Origin: Salinarimonas soli
GTDB lineage: Bacteria > Pseudomonadota > Alphaproteobacteria > Rhizobiales > Beijerinckiaceae
Direction: 5' to 3'
Length of the DNA stretch: 64,000 nucleotides
Assembly (NCBI RefSeq): GCF_008386575.1
Contig: NZ_VUOA01000019.1
Span: 186,698-250,697, forward strand
The position numbers and the translations under genes were made by a program. The notes under the pieces are model-generated. The model saw only the letters and a program-made list of their open reading frames with translations. It did not search any database and was not told the DNA's origin. Within the stretch, counting starts at the first letter, position 1; each line of letters opens with the position of its first letter. Shown in pieces: positions 35,856 to 43,875 of this stretch.

Positions 35856-35859
35856 GGCG

Positions 35860-36420
35860 CTACTCGCAGGCGGTGCGCTGGCGGGCGCAGACCGCGTCCG
35901 TCCAGCCCCGGCCCATGTCGGTGTCGAGTTCGACCCAGGCGCCCCGGCAGGCGCGCAGGGCCCGCACGCCGACGCCCTCGGGCCCGTGGAGGACGAAGAC
36001 CGACCCCGGCATGCGCTGGAGGCCCATCACGCGCGCCGAGACCGGCGCCCCCTCGCGGGGCTCGGCGCGCAGCTCCAGGCCCGCCGCCGTGGTGCGCACG
36101 GCGTCCTGCGCCACCCAACCGGCCCGCTCCAGCGGCACCCGCCGCCCGCCGGGCACGAACCCCACCTCGTCCGAGTAGCCCGCCTCCTCGATCCGGAACC
36201 AGCCCGGCACCCACCCCGTCACGGTGAACGCCACCGCCACCTCCCCGTCGCCCACGAGGACGGGATCAGGCAGCCGCAGCAGCACCGCCGCCTCTGGGGA
36301 CGGCGCCTCCCGCACCGCGACCCCGGTTCCGTGCCCATAGGCCTCCACGAGGCAATCCACGGGCGCCTGAGCGCGGGCAGGGGAGGCGAGGAGGGCGAGG
36401 GCGAGGATGAGGGGGCGCAC
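35860..36420 (-). CDS. Secreted SH3-like domain protein
   Basis: 186 aa. The GTG start at 36418-36420 yields a signal peptide (VRPLILALALLASPARAQA). The mature part looks like two bacterial SH3 modules. The first is GTGVAVREAPSPEAAVLLRL through GWFRIEEAGYSDEVGFVP. The second is LELRAEPREGAPVSARVMGL through GAWVELDTDMGRGWTDAVCA, with a few Cys. SH3b domains usually bind cell-wall peptides. The frame is open far upstream through repeat B2, which is not coding. The stop is 4 bases from the WYL regulator start. Confidence 0.78.
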   Translation of the reverse strand: MRPLILALALLASPARAQAPVDCLVEAYGHGTGVAVREAPSPEAAVLLRLPDPVLVGDGEVAVAFTVTGWVPGWFRIEEAGYSDEVGFVPGGRRVPLERAGWVAQDAVRTTAAGLELRAEPREGAPVSARVMGLQRMPGSVFVLHGPEGVGVRALRACRGAWVELDTDMGRGWTDAVCARQRTACE

Positions 36421-36501
36421 GGCAGGGTCTCGGTGTGGGGCGGGGGAGTGTGGCGGATCGGGGGAGGGGGGTGCAAGCCGGGAGAGGAGCGGACGGGCGC
36501 T

Positions 36502-36656
36502 CCCCTCCCCCTTGCGGGGAGGGGCTGGGGGTGGGGGTCGGAAAGTCGGAGCTGGTGCGGACGTAGGGAGCACGCACGCTCGTACAGCCTTCATCTGGAC
36601 CGGGATCTCTCGCGCCCCGACCCCCACCCCTGACCCCTCCCCGCAAGGGGGAGGGG
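36502..36656. repeat. Dispersed repeat family B, copy B2
   Basis: CCCCTCCCCCTTGCGGGGAG, GGGTGGGGGTCGGAAAGTCG, GGGAGCACGCACG, CGTACAGCCTTCATCTGGAC, TCTCGCGCCCCGACCCCCAC and CTCCCCGCAAGGGGGAGG. It fills the divergent gap between the SH3-like and DUF2267-like genes, so any promoters there must lie beside or inside it. Confidence 0.85.
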
Positions 36657-36731
36657 AAGCGCCGCGAGCCCGTGCCCTTGATTTCGGCGGCTCGCGCCGC
36701 AACGTTACGGCACCCGACAGCGGAGATTCCC

Positions 36732-37109
36732 ATGGACGAGCTCATTGCCCGCGTGACCCAGAAGACCGGCCTCGACGCCGCGACGGCGGAGAAGGCCGTC
36801 GCGATCATCATGAACTTCCTGAAGAAGGAGGGGCCGCCCGCCGAGGTGAACCAGCTCGTGGCGGCGATCCCCGGCGCCGAGCAGGCCATGGCGAACGCGC
36901 AGGCGAGCGACACGGGCGGCGGCGGGATGATGGGCGGCATGGGCGGCGGCGTCATGGCGCTCGGCGGCCAGCTCATGGGCATCGGCGTCGGCATGGGCCA
37001 GATGCAGCCGCTGGGCCGCGAGCTCTTCACCTATGGCCGCGAGAAGGCCGGCGAGGACGTCATGGGCCCGATCGTCGGCGCGATCCCCGGCCTCACCCAG
37101 TTCCTCTAG
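36732..37109 (+). CDS. DUF2267-like small protein
   Basis: 125 aa. Residues 1-55 form a helical unit (MDELIARVTQKTGLDAATAE, AVAIIMNFLKKEGPPAEVNQ) that resembles DUF2267/DUF2780 modules. It is followed by a Gly/Met-rich linker (TGGGGMMGGMGGGVMALGG) and a helical tail ending in PIVGAIPGLTQFL. No signal peptide. Function unknown. The start was chosen at 36732, since upstream codons lie in repeat B2. It is convergent with the next gene across a strong hairpin. Confidence 0.68.
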   Translation: MDELIARVTQKTGLDAATAEKAVAIIMNFLKKEGPPAEVNQLVAAIPGAEQAMANAQASDTGGGGMMGGMGGGVMALGGQLMGIGVGMGQMQPLGRELFTYGREKAGEDVMGPIVGAIPGLTQFL

Positions 37110-37120
37110 TCCGATAGGGC

Positions 37121-37150
37121 CACGGGGCCGGACGCGAGCCCGGCCCCGTG
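37121..37150. terminator. Bidirectional hairpin between convergent genes
   Basis: CACGGGGCCGG (37121-37131) and CCGGCCCCGTG (37140-37150) form an 11-bp perfect stem with an 8-base loop. It is 12 bases after one stop and 7 bases from the other. It lacks a T tract, so it may be a weak or Rho-assisted terminator. Confidence 0.55.
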
Positions 37151-37156
37151 CAGATT

Positions 37157-37525
37157 CTACCCGCGCTTCTCGGCGTTCCAGCGGCCGGAGCACTGGGTGT
37201 TGCCGGCCGCGCTCCAAGTGCCGACGCCGTTGGCGCCGTCGAGCTGGCCCTTCACGGCCACCCGGTCGCCGCCGCGCCCGATCGTGCCCTGGACGGCGCC
37301 GTTGGGCTGCACCTTGCCGGTGACCTGGAAGTTCTCGGTGCCCGCATAGCGCACCTCCCCCTTGTCGATCGCCACCGCGTAGCGATAGGCGCGATCGCAG
37401 TCGCCCTTCTCGGTGATCACCTCAACGCTCCAGCGCCCGTCGAACTTGGCCGCGCTCCCCTGCGCGAGGGCGGGCCCGGCGAGCCCGGCGAGCGCCAGGG
37501 CCATGAGAAGGCTCTTCGTCGGCAT
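37157..37525 (-). CDS. Small secreted protein, paralog of 37936-38376
   Basis: 122 aa with a signal peptide (MPTKSLLMALALAGLAGPAL, cut at ALAQG). The mature domain reads FDGRWSVEVITEKGDCDRAY, then a beta-rich stretch (YRYAVAIDKGEVRYAG) and ends with ANGVGTWSAAGNTQCSGRWN. Two Cys in C-x-R-x-Y and CSGRW probably form a disulfide. AGGAGA precedes the ATG. The next gene upstream on the same strand is a clear paralog (FDGTWAVEMVTEAGSCDRSY and CSGRWTATRR). I know the pattern as a common alphaproteobacterial secreted domain but no function. Confidence 0.75.
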   Translation of the reverse strand: MPTKSLLMALALAGLAGPALAQGSAAKFDGRWSVEVITEKGDCDRAYRYAVAIDKGEVRYAGTENFQVTGKVQPNGAVQGTIGRGGDRVAVKGQLDGANGVGTWSAAGNTQCSGRWNAEKRG

Positions 37526-37636
37526 CTGCGTCTCCTGCACGGTTTCGTTGGCGGAAGGATAACGCGCCAACCTGAATCCGGGATGAGCGGGCGTTTCGGG
37601 ATGGGACTGCGGCGGATGGCGGCGGGGGTTGCTCCA

Positions 37637-37835
37637 CCGTGTCATCCCCGGCTGGAGCTGGCGAAGCCAGCGGAAGGGAAGAGGATCCAGCGTTACTCTT
37701 GTCGCGAAGCGACACCTTATGCCCGTCCAGGGCCCTTCGCGGGCCAAGTCGTGCCGCTGACGCGGCAGCATCGCTTGCGCTGGATCCCCTTCCCCTTCAC
37801 CGGCCTTTCGGCCGGTTCCGGCCGGGGATGACAGG
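37637..37835. repeat. Repeat family C, copy C2 (about 200 bp, inverted ends)
   Basis: The ends mirror each other: GTCATCCCCGGC and GCCGGGGATGAC, with inner GAGGATCCAGCG and CGCTGGATCC also inverted. Between them are small hairpins such as TGTCGCGAAGCGACA and GGGCCCTTCGCGGGCC. The layout is that of a non-coding palindromic element. It fills most of the 410-bp gap between the two paralogs. Confidence 0.7.
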
Positions 37836-37879
37836 GTGGAGCGAGGACGGAGGTGGGAGCGCTATCGCCGGCCCCACGC

Positions 37880-37910
37880 AAAAAAGGCGCCCGGGGATCC
37901 CCGAGCGCCT
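37880..37910 (-). terminator. Rho-independent terminator for the 37936-38376 gene
   Basis: Read on the minus strand, AGGCGCTCGGGG-AT-CCCCGGGCGCCT forms a stem with one mismatch, followed by TTTTTT (37885-37880). It lies 25 bases after the stop of the small secreted protein. Confidence 0.8.
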
Positions 37911-37935
37911 CGAAACCTGAGCCGAGCCCTGCCCC

Positions 37936-38376
37936 TCAGCGCGAGGCGGTCTCCGTGCGACGGGTGGCGGTCCAGCGGCCGGAGCAGCCGAGGAACTCCA
38001 CCTTCCAGGCGCCGGCGCCGCCGTTGCCCTTGAGCTTGCCGGAGGCTGCGGCGCTGGCGAGCGAGCGGCGGATGCCGAGGGTCACACCGCCGTCCTGGCC
38101 GATGCGGCCCGACACGGTCACCTTCGGCTCGTCCGGGGAGGCCTGGTGATAGCGCACCGCGCCGTCCTCCACCGCGATCGTGTAGGTGTAGCTGCGATCG
38201 CAGGAGCCCGCCTCCGTCACCATCTCGACGGCCCAGGTGCCGTCGAACCCGGCCGGGGCCGGACCGGCGCCAGCCGCAACGGCGCTGCCGGCGGCAAGGG
38301 CGCTGCCGGCGGCAAGGGCGCTGCCGGCGGCAAGCGTGCCGAGGCCGAGGACGAGCGTGCGGATCTGATGGCGCAT
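37936..38376 (-). CDS. Small secreted protein with repeat-expanded signal region
   Basis: 146 aa. The start was chosen at the ATG complementary to 38374-38376. The export signal begins MRHQIRTLVLGLGTLAAGSA and is lengthened by three perfect 18-bp repeats coding for (AAGSAL)n. The mature domain parallels the protein at 37157-37525 (FDGTWAVEMVTEAGSCDRSY, CSGRWTATRRTE). The Cys pair is kept. An own terminator follows. Signal peptidase sites recur in each repeat (ALAA), so processing could vary. Function unknown. Confidence 0.75.
   Translation of the reverse strand: MRHQIRTLVLGLGTLAAGSALAAGSALAAGSAVAAGAGPAPAGFDGTWAVEMVTEAGSCDRSYTYTIAVEDGAVRYHQASPDEPKVTVSGRIGQDGGVTLGIRRSLASAAASGKLKGNGGAGAWKVEFLGCSGRWTATRRTETASR
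38281..38334. repeat. Three perfect 18-bp tandem repeats
   Basis: The unit GGCGCTGCCGGCGGCAAG occurs at 38281-38298, 38299-38316 and 38317-38334 without a mismatch. The length is a multiple of three, so copy change keeps the frame and only alters the signal-peptide region of the secreted protein. Confidence 0.95.
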
Positions 38377-38428
38377 CTGGAGCCTTCCCGTGGCAAGAGG
38401 CCGGGCCGCCGCAAGGCGATGGGCGCGG

Positions 38429-40297
38429 TCAGGACCGTCGGCAGGCCGTCTCGTGGGCCTGATCGAGGATCCCGAGCGCGTCGCACCCGGCATGGATGGT
38501 GGACGTCAGTCCGGCGGCGCGGAGGTCAGCTTCGATGTCCGTCGCCCGGCCTGCACTGTAAATAGCCCCACAACCCGCCTGTTTCAACCCTTTCACGGCG
38601 TCTATCGCTAGTTCTACGTAAGTCTCGTCCGTCGAGCACAGGCACGCAAGCTTGGCCCCTGACGCAAGGTAAGTAGTCACGATGCTGTCGACGTCTGTTA
38701 ATTCGCCGTTCAGGGTCGCTTCTATGCCACCGGCTTCAAAGAAGTTCTTTGCGAATGTCGCGCGCGCCGTGAACGCCGCCACGGGGCCGAGCCCCGCCAG
38801 GAACACCCGCGGCCGCGCTCCCGTGCGGGCGAGCCACGCGTCGGAGGCCGCGCGCAGGCGCTCGAAAGGCTCGGCCGCGCGCACCGGGCGCAAGGCCGGG
38901 AAATCGCCTTGCCCCCGCGACGGGGCGTCCACGGGCGCGGGCATCAGGACATCGACGGGGGCCTCCGCGATGTCGGGGAACTCGCTCGTGCCGGTGATGG
39001 GATCGCGCCGGCGCGCCACGTTGCGGGCGCGCTCCTCCCGCACGGCCGCGATCCGCCCCTGGAGGGCGCCGGCCGAGAGGCTCGCCGCGATCCCGCCCTC
39101 GCGCTCGATCTCCTGGAAGGCGCTCCAGGCCGTCGCCGCGAGCGCGTCGGTCAGCGCCTCGAAGCCGCCGGCTCCGGCGGCCGGGTCGGCGACGCGCCAG
39201 AGCTGACCCTCCTCCATGAGGACGAGCTGGGTGTTGCGGGCCACGCGCCGGGCGAAGGCGTCGGGGAGCCCGAGCGCCGCCGTGAACGGCAGCACGGAGA
39301 CGATATCCGCGCCGCCGACGCCCGCCGAGAACACGGCGACGCTCGCCCGCAGCATGTTGACCCACGGGTCGGCCCGCGTCGTCATCCGCCACGCGGTCTC
39401 GGCCGTGAGGCGGACGGGTTCGGGCGCCAGGCCGCACGCCGCCTCGGCCCGCGCCCACAGGCGGCGGAACGCGCGCAGCTTCGCGATGGTGAGGAACTCG
39501 TCGGCGTCGGCCACGAGGGTGAAGGCGATGGCGCGGCGCGCCTCGTCGAGATCGATCCCGTTGGCCTCCAGGCCGCGCAGATAGGCGACGCCCGTGGCGA
39601 GCACGGCGGCGAGCTCCCCCGCCTCGCTCGCGCCCGCCTCGTGGTAGGGCCGGCCGTCGGCGCGCAGCTGCGGGCCGTGCAAGCCCCCCTCGCGCAGGAG
39701 GCGCAGGGTGCCGGCGACGCGCTCCATCAGGGCCGCGAAGGGCATCGGTGAGCGGCCCGTGCGCGCCATGTCGCCCGCGGGATCGAGGCCGATCTCGACC
39801 GACAGGGTGGCGGGGTCGAGGCGGCGGCGCTCGACGAGGGCCAGCACCTGCGTCGCGGCCTCCCGGCCGGCGAAGGGGGCGGTCTCGATGGCGAGGTGGA
39901 TGAGGTCGAGCATCACCCCGTCGAGGGCCCGGTCGAGATCGTCGACGCACGTGACCCCGACGCCGAAGCCGCGCCCCGTGGGGGCACCCGCGAGGGTGAG
40001 GACGAGGGCGTCGGCGCCGCCCTCCAGGTCGGCCAGCGCGAGGCGGTTCGCCTCCACGGGGTCAGGATGGTCCATGTGCGCCGCGATCCGCCACCGGCCT
40101 CCCGCCGCCCGCCCCGGCTGCGCCGGCGGCTCGGCCTTCGGGTAGAGCGGCTCGATGCGAAGGCCGTCATAGGTCCGGCCCACGAGGCGCTTCTCGACAT
40201 CGGCCCCCTTGAGCACGCCCTCCACGAGACGCAGCCACGCCTCGCGGGTGGGGCTCTCGAAGGCGGCGGCGAGGGGCAGCGGGGACGCGTCCGTCAT
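38429..40297 (-). CDS. mutA: Methylmalonyl-CoA mutase small (non-catalytic) subunit
   Basis: 622 aa, the beta/small chain that pairs with the catalytic mutase. A mutase-like barrel domain (GVGVTCVDDLDRALDGVMLD, ARRVARNTQLVLMEEGQLWR) is followed by a B12-domain homologue. There the DxHxxG cobalamin ligand motif is absent (LAGLGPVAAFTARATFAKNF instead), as expected for small subunits. Full length. It is a single gene, not next to scpA (about 6 kb away on the same strand). The DNA coding the last 70 residues (38540-38750) is noticeably less GC-rich than the rest. Upstream lies a 1-kb repeat-rich gap. Confidence 0.93.
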   Translation of the reverse strand: MTDASPLPLAAAFESPTREAWLRLVEGVLKGADVEKRLVGRTYDGLRIEPLYPKAEPPAQPGRAAGGRWRIAAHMDHPDPVEANRLALADLEGGADALVLTLAGAPTGRGFGVGVTCVDDLDRALDGVMLDLIHLAIETAPFAGREAATQVLALVERRRLDPATLSVEIGLDPAGDMARTGRSPMPFAALMERVAGTLRLLREGGLHGPQLRADGRPYHEAGASEAGELAAVLATGVAYLRGLEANGIDLDEARRAIAFTLVADADEFLTIAKLRAFRRLWARAEAACGLAPEPVRLTAETAWRMTTRADPWVNMLRASVAVFSAGVGGADIVSVLPFTAALGLPDAFARRVARNTQLVLMEEGQLWRVADPAAGAGGFEALTDALAATAWSAFQEIEREGGIAASLSAGALQGRIAAVREERARNVARRRDPITGTSEFPDIAEAPVDVLMPAPVDAPSRGQGDFPALRPVRAAEPFERLRAASDAWLARTGARPRVFLAGLGPVAAFTARATFAKNFFEAGGIEATLNGELTDVDSIVTTYLASGAKLACLCSTDETYVELAIDAVKGLKQAGCGAIYSAGRATDIEADLRAAGLTSTIHAGCDALGILDQAHETACRRS

Positions 40298-40400
40298 GGG
40301 CCCATCCTTTCGGTTCTGATGCTCCCGCGTGTTTGCAACAGTCCCGCGCGCCGCGCCAGGGGGGATGGGCCGGACGCAAGCGGAACCGGTGCTGGCTCTT

Positions 40401-40645
40401 CCCCTCCCCCTTGCGGGGAGGGGTTAGGGGTGGGGGTCGGGACGCGAGAGGTCCCGGTCCGGAAGTGGGCTGTACCGGCCTGCGTGTGCCCCCTCCCCCT
40501 TGTGGGGAGGGGTAGGGGTGGGGGTCGGGACGCCATCCGCGGCCGGTGCAGGATAGGGCTGTAGCAGCCTGCATTCTCCCGACCTTCCCGCCAGCTCCGA
40601 CTTTACGACCCCCACCCCCAACCCCTCCTCACAAGGGGGAGGGGA
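40401..40645. repeat. Two adjacent family-B repeat units (B3)
   Basis: CCCCTCCCCCTTGCGGGGAG at 40401 starts a left half-unit (GGGTTAGGGGTGGGGGTCGG). A second unit starts at about 40491 (CCCCTCCCCCTTGTGGGGAG) and runs through GGGCTGTAGCAGCCTGC and CAGCTCCGACTTTACGAC to CTCCTCACAAGGGGGAGG at 40645. Confidence 0.75.
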
Positions 40646-40656
40646 GATACGCCACC

Positions 40657-40685
40657 TTGACATTCCTACTCACCTGATTTATGTC
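40657..40685 (+). promoter_or_regulatory. Promoter-like sequence pointing into a gene-free region
   Basis: TTGACA (40657-40662, preceded by C to give the alphaproteobacterial CTTGAC), a 17-base spacer and TATGTC (40680-40685). The -35 is perfect and the -10 is weak. No protein gene starts within 600 bases downstream. Confidence 0.45.
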
Positions 40686-41302
40686 CTACCCCGCATCACC
40701 CGATGAGGGGCGCTGTCGCGAGGCGTCGTGAGGTGGGGTGGTGCGCGGCGCCTGCGCCCCCGGATACGCGGTCCGGGGTCTCGGGGGACGGATGCCTAAG
40801 CGGGTGGCGACACCCGTGATGTCGGCGATACCCGTACTATGGCGGGATCTGGTGGGGTTATCGTGACGGGACGCACCCAAGCACGGACGACCCACGGGGC
40901 GACGGCGGTGGGGCACAACGGCGGGGTTTCCTCTTGCGAGGGCCCTTAGCCCGGCTCGGCCGCGCGTCAGTCTGACCGATGGCGACGCGCCTAGACCGCC
41001 GCTGATGCGTGCCGGGGCGACCCGGACGGGGCCGGACCATCGATCCGGGCCCCCGTGGACGCCGCTGGGCTCTAAGCTCACGGCCGACTGCCACAATCGA
41101 GCCCGCGGCGTCCCGCGCCCCCTCGATGTTCTCTCGCCCGCCCTCCGGCAGACGGCCGGACAGGACGGGCCGCCCCCGGGGCGCGATGCGCCATGTCCAG
41201 GGCGCGCCTCCCCTCTCCCCACGGGAGAGGGGAGGGAGGTTCCTATGGCCTCCCGCTTGCGATCCCATTATCTCTAGCCGCAAACCAGGGGCACGCGAGA
41301 CC
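40686..41302. other. 617-bp stretch without a recognisable gene; candidate ncRNA region
   Basis: No open frame here has protein-like composition on either strand; the translations are Arg/Pro/Gly-rich. It follows a promoter-like TTGACA and contains potential helices such as GGGGCCGGA/TCCGGGCCCC (about 41032-41060). Its base composition differs from the flanking repeats. I checked for tmRNA tag codons, RNase P and SRP signature motifs and did not find them. A CTCCCCACGGGAGAGGGG-like palindrome lies at about 41214-41232, ahead of the HerA-like gene. Confidence 0.35.
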
Positions 41303-42835
41303 ATGAGCACGGACGGGACCATCCTCATCGGGAAGAGCACCAAGCCGGAGCATCTTCACCTGCGGCTCGCCAACCGGCACGGGCTCGTGACGGGCGCCAC
41401 GGGGACGGGGAAGACCGTGACGCTGCAGGTGCTGGCGGAGGGGTTCTCCAACGCGGGCGTGCCCGTCTTCGCCGCCGACATCAAGGGCGATCTGTCGGGG
41501 ATCGCGGCGCCGGGGGAGGGCAAGCCCGTCTTCGTCGAGCGCGCCGCGGAGGTGGGGGTCGAGTACGCCCCCGACCGCTTCCCCGTGGTGTTCTGGGACC
41601 TGTTCGGCGAGAAGGGGCACCGGGTGCGGGCGACCGTGTCCGAGATGGGACCGCTCCTGCTCTCGCGCCTCCTCGACCTCAACGACACGCAGGAGGGCGT
41701 CCTCAACATCGCGTTCCGGGTCGCCGACGAGCAGGGCCTGCTCCTCGTCGACCTCAAGGACCTGCGGGCGCTCCTCGCCTTCATCGCCGACAACGCGAAG
41801 GAGCTCACCACCGCCTATGGCAACGTCTCGAAGCAGAGCGTGGGCGCGATCCAGCGCCAGCTCCTCGTCCTGGAGAACCAGAACGCCCACGAGTTCCTCG
41901 GCGAGCCGGCCCTCCAGATCCGGGACCTGATGCGGGTCGACCGGGACGGGCGGGGCGTGGTGAACCTGCTCGCCGCCGACCGGCTCATGAACAACCCGCG
42001 CCTCTACGCCACCTTCCTCCTGTGGCTGATGTCGGAATTGTTCGAGGAGCTGCCCGAGGTGGGCGATCTCGACAAGCCGAAGCTCGTGTTCTTCTTCGAC
42101 GAGGCGCATCTCCTCTTCGCGGATGCGCCGAAAGCCCTCGTGGACTCGGTCGAGCGTGTGGTGCGGCTCATCCGCTCCAAGGGGGTGGGCGTCTATTTCG
42201 TGACGCAGAATCCCCTCGACGTGCCCGAATCCGTGCTCGGCCAGCTCGGCAACCGCGTCCAGCACGCGCTTCGCGCCTTCACGCCCCGCGACCAGCGGGC
42301 GGTGCGCGCCGCCGCCGAGACCTTCCGCCAGAACCCCGCCTTCAGCACGGCCGCCGCGATCACCGAGCTCGGGGTGGGCGAGGCCCTGGTCTCGACGCTG
42401 GAGGGGAGGGGCGCGCCCTCCATGGTGGAGCGCACCCTCGTCGCCCCGCCCATGGGCCGGGTCGGGCCGGTGGACGACGCCGAGCGCCAGGCGCTGATCG
42501 CCGCGAGCCCCTTCCGGGGCAAGTACGACGAGAGCGTCGATCCCGACTCCGCCGCCGAGATGCTCGCCCGGCGCGCCGAGGCCGCGGCGGGGGGCGAGGC
42601 GGCGGGCGGGGGCGGCATCCTCGACATGCTGGGCGGCCTGTTCGGCACGAGCCGCAAGCGCGGCGAGACCCTGAGCGTCGGCCAGACGGTCGCCCGCGAG
42701 GTCACCCGCACCGTGGCGAACCAGGTGGTGGGCGAGATCGCGGCCAATATCGGCAAGGCGATCCTCGGCCGGCAGGGCGGCTCCATCGGCCGGGCGGTGG
42801 TGCGCGGCACGCTGGGCGGCCTCCTCAAGCGCTAG
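41303..42835 (+). CDS. HerA-like ATPase/helicase (DUF853 family)
   Basis: A 510-aa P-loop ATPase of the HerA-FtsK superfamily. Walker A is [10 protein letters not shown] (Lys about 37). A DIKGDLSG motif follows, then Walker B in [13 protein letters not shown] (Asp/Glu about 266-267) and sensor-type [12 protein letters not shown]. The DUF853 C-terminal part ends in a Gly/Ala-rich segment and a basic tail. Members are hexameric DNA-processing motors or export-like ATPases of unclear role. No NurA nuclease partner is adjacent. The ATG at 41303 fits the family start; the frame upstream is non-coding. Confidence 0.93.
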   Translation: MSTDGTILIGKSTKPEHLHLRLANRHGLVTGATGTGKTVTLQVLAEGFSNAGVPVFAADIKGDLSGIAAPGEGKPVFVERAAEVGVEYAPDRFPVVFWDLFGEKGHRVRATVSEMGPLLLSRLLDLNDTQEGVLNIAFRVADEQGLLLVDLKDLRALLAFIADNAKELTTAYGNVSKQSVGAIQRQLLVLENQNAHEFLGEPALQIRDLMRVDRDGRGVVNLLAADRLMNNPRLYATFLLWLMSELFEELPEVGDLDKPKLVFFFDEAHLLFADAPKALVDSVERVVRLIRSKGVGVYFVTQNPLDVPESVLGQLGNRVQHALRAFTPRDQRAVRAAAETFRQNPAFSTAAAITELGVGEALVSTLEGRGAPSMVERTLVAPPMGRVGPVDDAERQALIAASPFRGKYDESVDPDSAAEMLARRAEAAAGGEAAGGGGILDMLGGLFGTSRKRGETLSVGQTVAREVTRTVANQVVGEIAANIGKAILGRQGGSIGRAVVRGTLGGLLKR

Positions 42836-42977
42836 AGCCGCCAGGTGTCACAGGATCCCCGGATCCCGGGATCCGGCGCCTCCAGCCCCGCGCAAGGGTG
42901 GGAGCGGAAGGTGGCGCGGTGACGCCTGCGTGCCGGACCCCGCATGGCGGCTCACACCCGAGACCGGAGCGACCGCC

Positions 42978-43766
42978 ATGCTCTCCACGGCCCTGGCCTA
43001 CAACCTCGTCACCCGCGATCTCGACAAGTCGCTGGCGCGGACGGCGTCCGATCCCGCGATCAAGCGCGAGATCACGGCCTACGAGAAGTCGATCCGGTCG
43101 GTGAAGTCGATCGACGATTTCCTGGAGAACGACACCGTCTATCGGGTGGCCATGAAGGCGTTCGGCCTCGAGGACATGATCTACGCCAAGGGCTTCATGC
43201 GGAAGGTGCTGGAGGGCGGCATCGCGAGCCGCGACAGCTTCGCCAACAAGCTCGCCGACAAGCGCTACCGCGAGTTCGCCGACACGTTCAACTTCGCCCA
43301 GTTCGGCTCCGCGACGACCGCGTTCAGCGCCGCCCAGGACGGCGTGGTCAAGCGCTACGTCCGCCAGACCCTGGAGCAGCGCGAGGGCGAGTCGAACGAG
43401 GGCGTCCGGCTCGCGCTCTATTTCGCCCGCATGGCGCCCGGCTTGAAGAACGCCTACCAGGTGCTCGCCGACCCGGCCCTGTCCAAGGTGGTGCGCACCG
43501 CGCTCAACCTGCCGGAAGCGATGGCCACCACCGACATCGACAAGCAGGCGCGGCTCATCGAGAGCCGGATCACCTTCGCGGACTTCAAGGACAAGACGAA
43601 GCTCGACGCCTTCCTGAAGCGCTTCGCGTCCATGAACGACGTGAACCAGCCCCAGCCCATGGCGACCGCGCTCGCCTCCCTCATGGCGCCGGTCGGATCC
43701 GCCGGGTCCGTCGGCATCCGGCCCGACCTCCTCGTCGGCCTCCAGTCCATCCGGTTCGGACGCTGA
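42978..43766 (+). CDS. DUF1217 flagellar-cluster protein
   Basis: 262 aa. The DUF1217 pattern is clear: MLSTALAYNLVTRDLDKSLA, then VGKSIDDFLENDTVYRVAMK-like and AFGLEDMIYAKGFMRKVLEG. The C-terminus is KRFASMNDVNQPQPMATALA followed by the tail ...SIRFGR. Found in motility clusters of Hyphomicrobiales; probable flagellar accessory protein, mechanism unknown. GGAG precedes the ATG at 42978. Its last 30 codons, plus the first four codons of flgF, have been duplicated directly downstream (43769-43873). Stop and next start are 2 bases apart. Confidence 0.88.
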   Translation: MLSTALAYNLVTRDLDKSLARTASDPAIKREITAYEKSIRSVKSIDDFLENDTVYRVAMKAFGLEDMIYAKGFMRKVLEGGIASRDSFANKLADKRYREFADTFNFAQFGSATTAFSAAQDGVVKRYVRQTLEQREGESNEGVRLALYFARMAPGLKNAYQVLADPALSKVVRTALNLPEAMATTDIDKQARLIESRITFADFKDKTKLDAFLKRFASMNDVNQPQPMATALASLMAPVGSAGSVGIRPDLLVGLQSIRFGR

Positions 43767-43768
43767 CC

Positions 43769-43873
43769 ATGCAATCCTCCAAGGATCAGCCCCAGCCCAT
43801 CGCGGCGGCACTGGCCTCCCTCATGGCGCCGACGGGATCCGTCGGCCCCCAGATCACCCGCTTCGGACGCTGA
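43769..43873 (+). CDS. 34-aa mini-ORF from a tandem duplication
   Basis: The 34 codons encode MQSS fused to KDQPQPIAAALASLMAPTG and a tail ending ITRFGR. The first four codons equal the start of flgF (ATGCAATCCTCC). The rest parallels the DUF1217 C-terminus (QPQPMATALASLMAP ... IRFGR) with nine codons missing. The junctions are the same on both sides: TGA, two bases, ATG. It therefore sits as a coupled relay between DUF1217 and flgF. Whether it makes a stable peptide is unknown. The frame and the conserved ends are intact despite many base differences. Confidence 0.55.
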   Translation: MQSSKDQPQPIAAALASLMAPTGSVGPQITRFGR

Positions 43874-43875
43874 CC

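Noticed and set aside
40686..41100. tmRNA, RNase P RNA, SRP RNA or 6S RNA in the gene-free region
   Set aside because: The signature words (tag-peptide codons, the GAGGAAAGTCC-type RNase P core, the SRP GGAA tetraloop context) are missing on both strands.
40686..41222. A 178-codon minus-strand frame in the gene-free region
   Set aside because: Composition is Arg/Pro/Gly-heavy with no domain and no ribosome site; treated as non-coding or possible RNA.
41009..41302. An upstream extension of the HerA-like protein
   Set aside because: Extension is Arg/Pro-rich and crosses a repeat palindrome; the ATG at 41303 gives the family-typical start.
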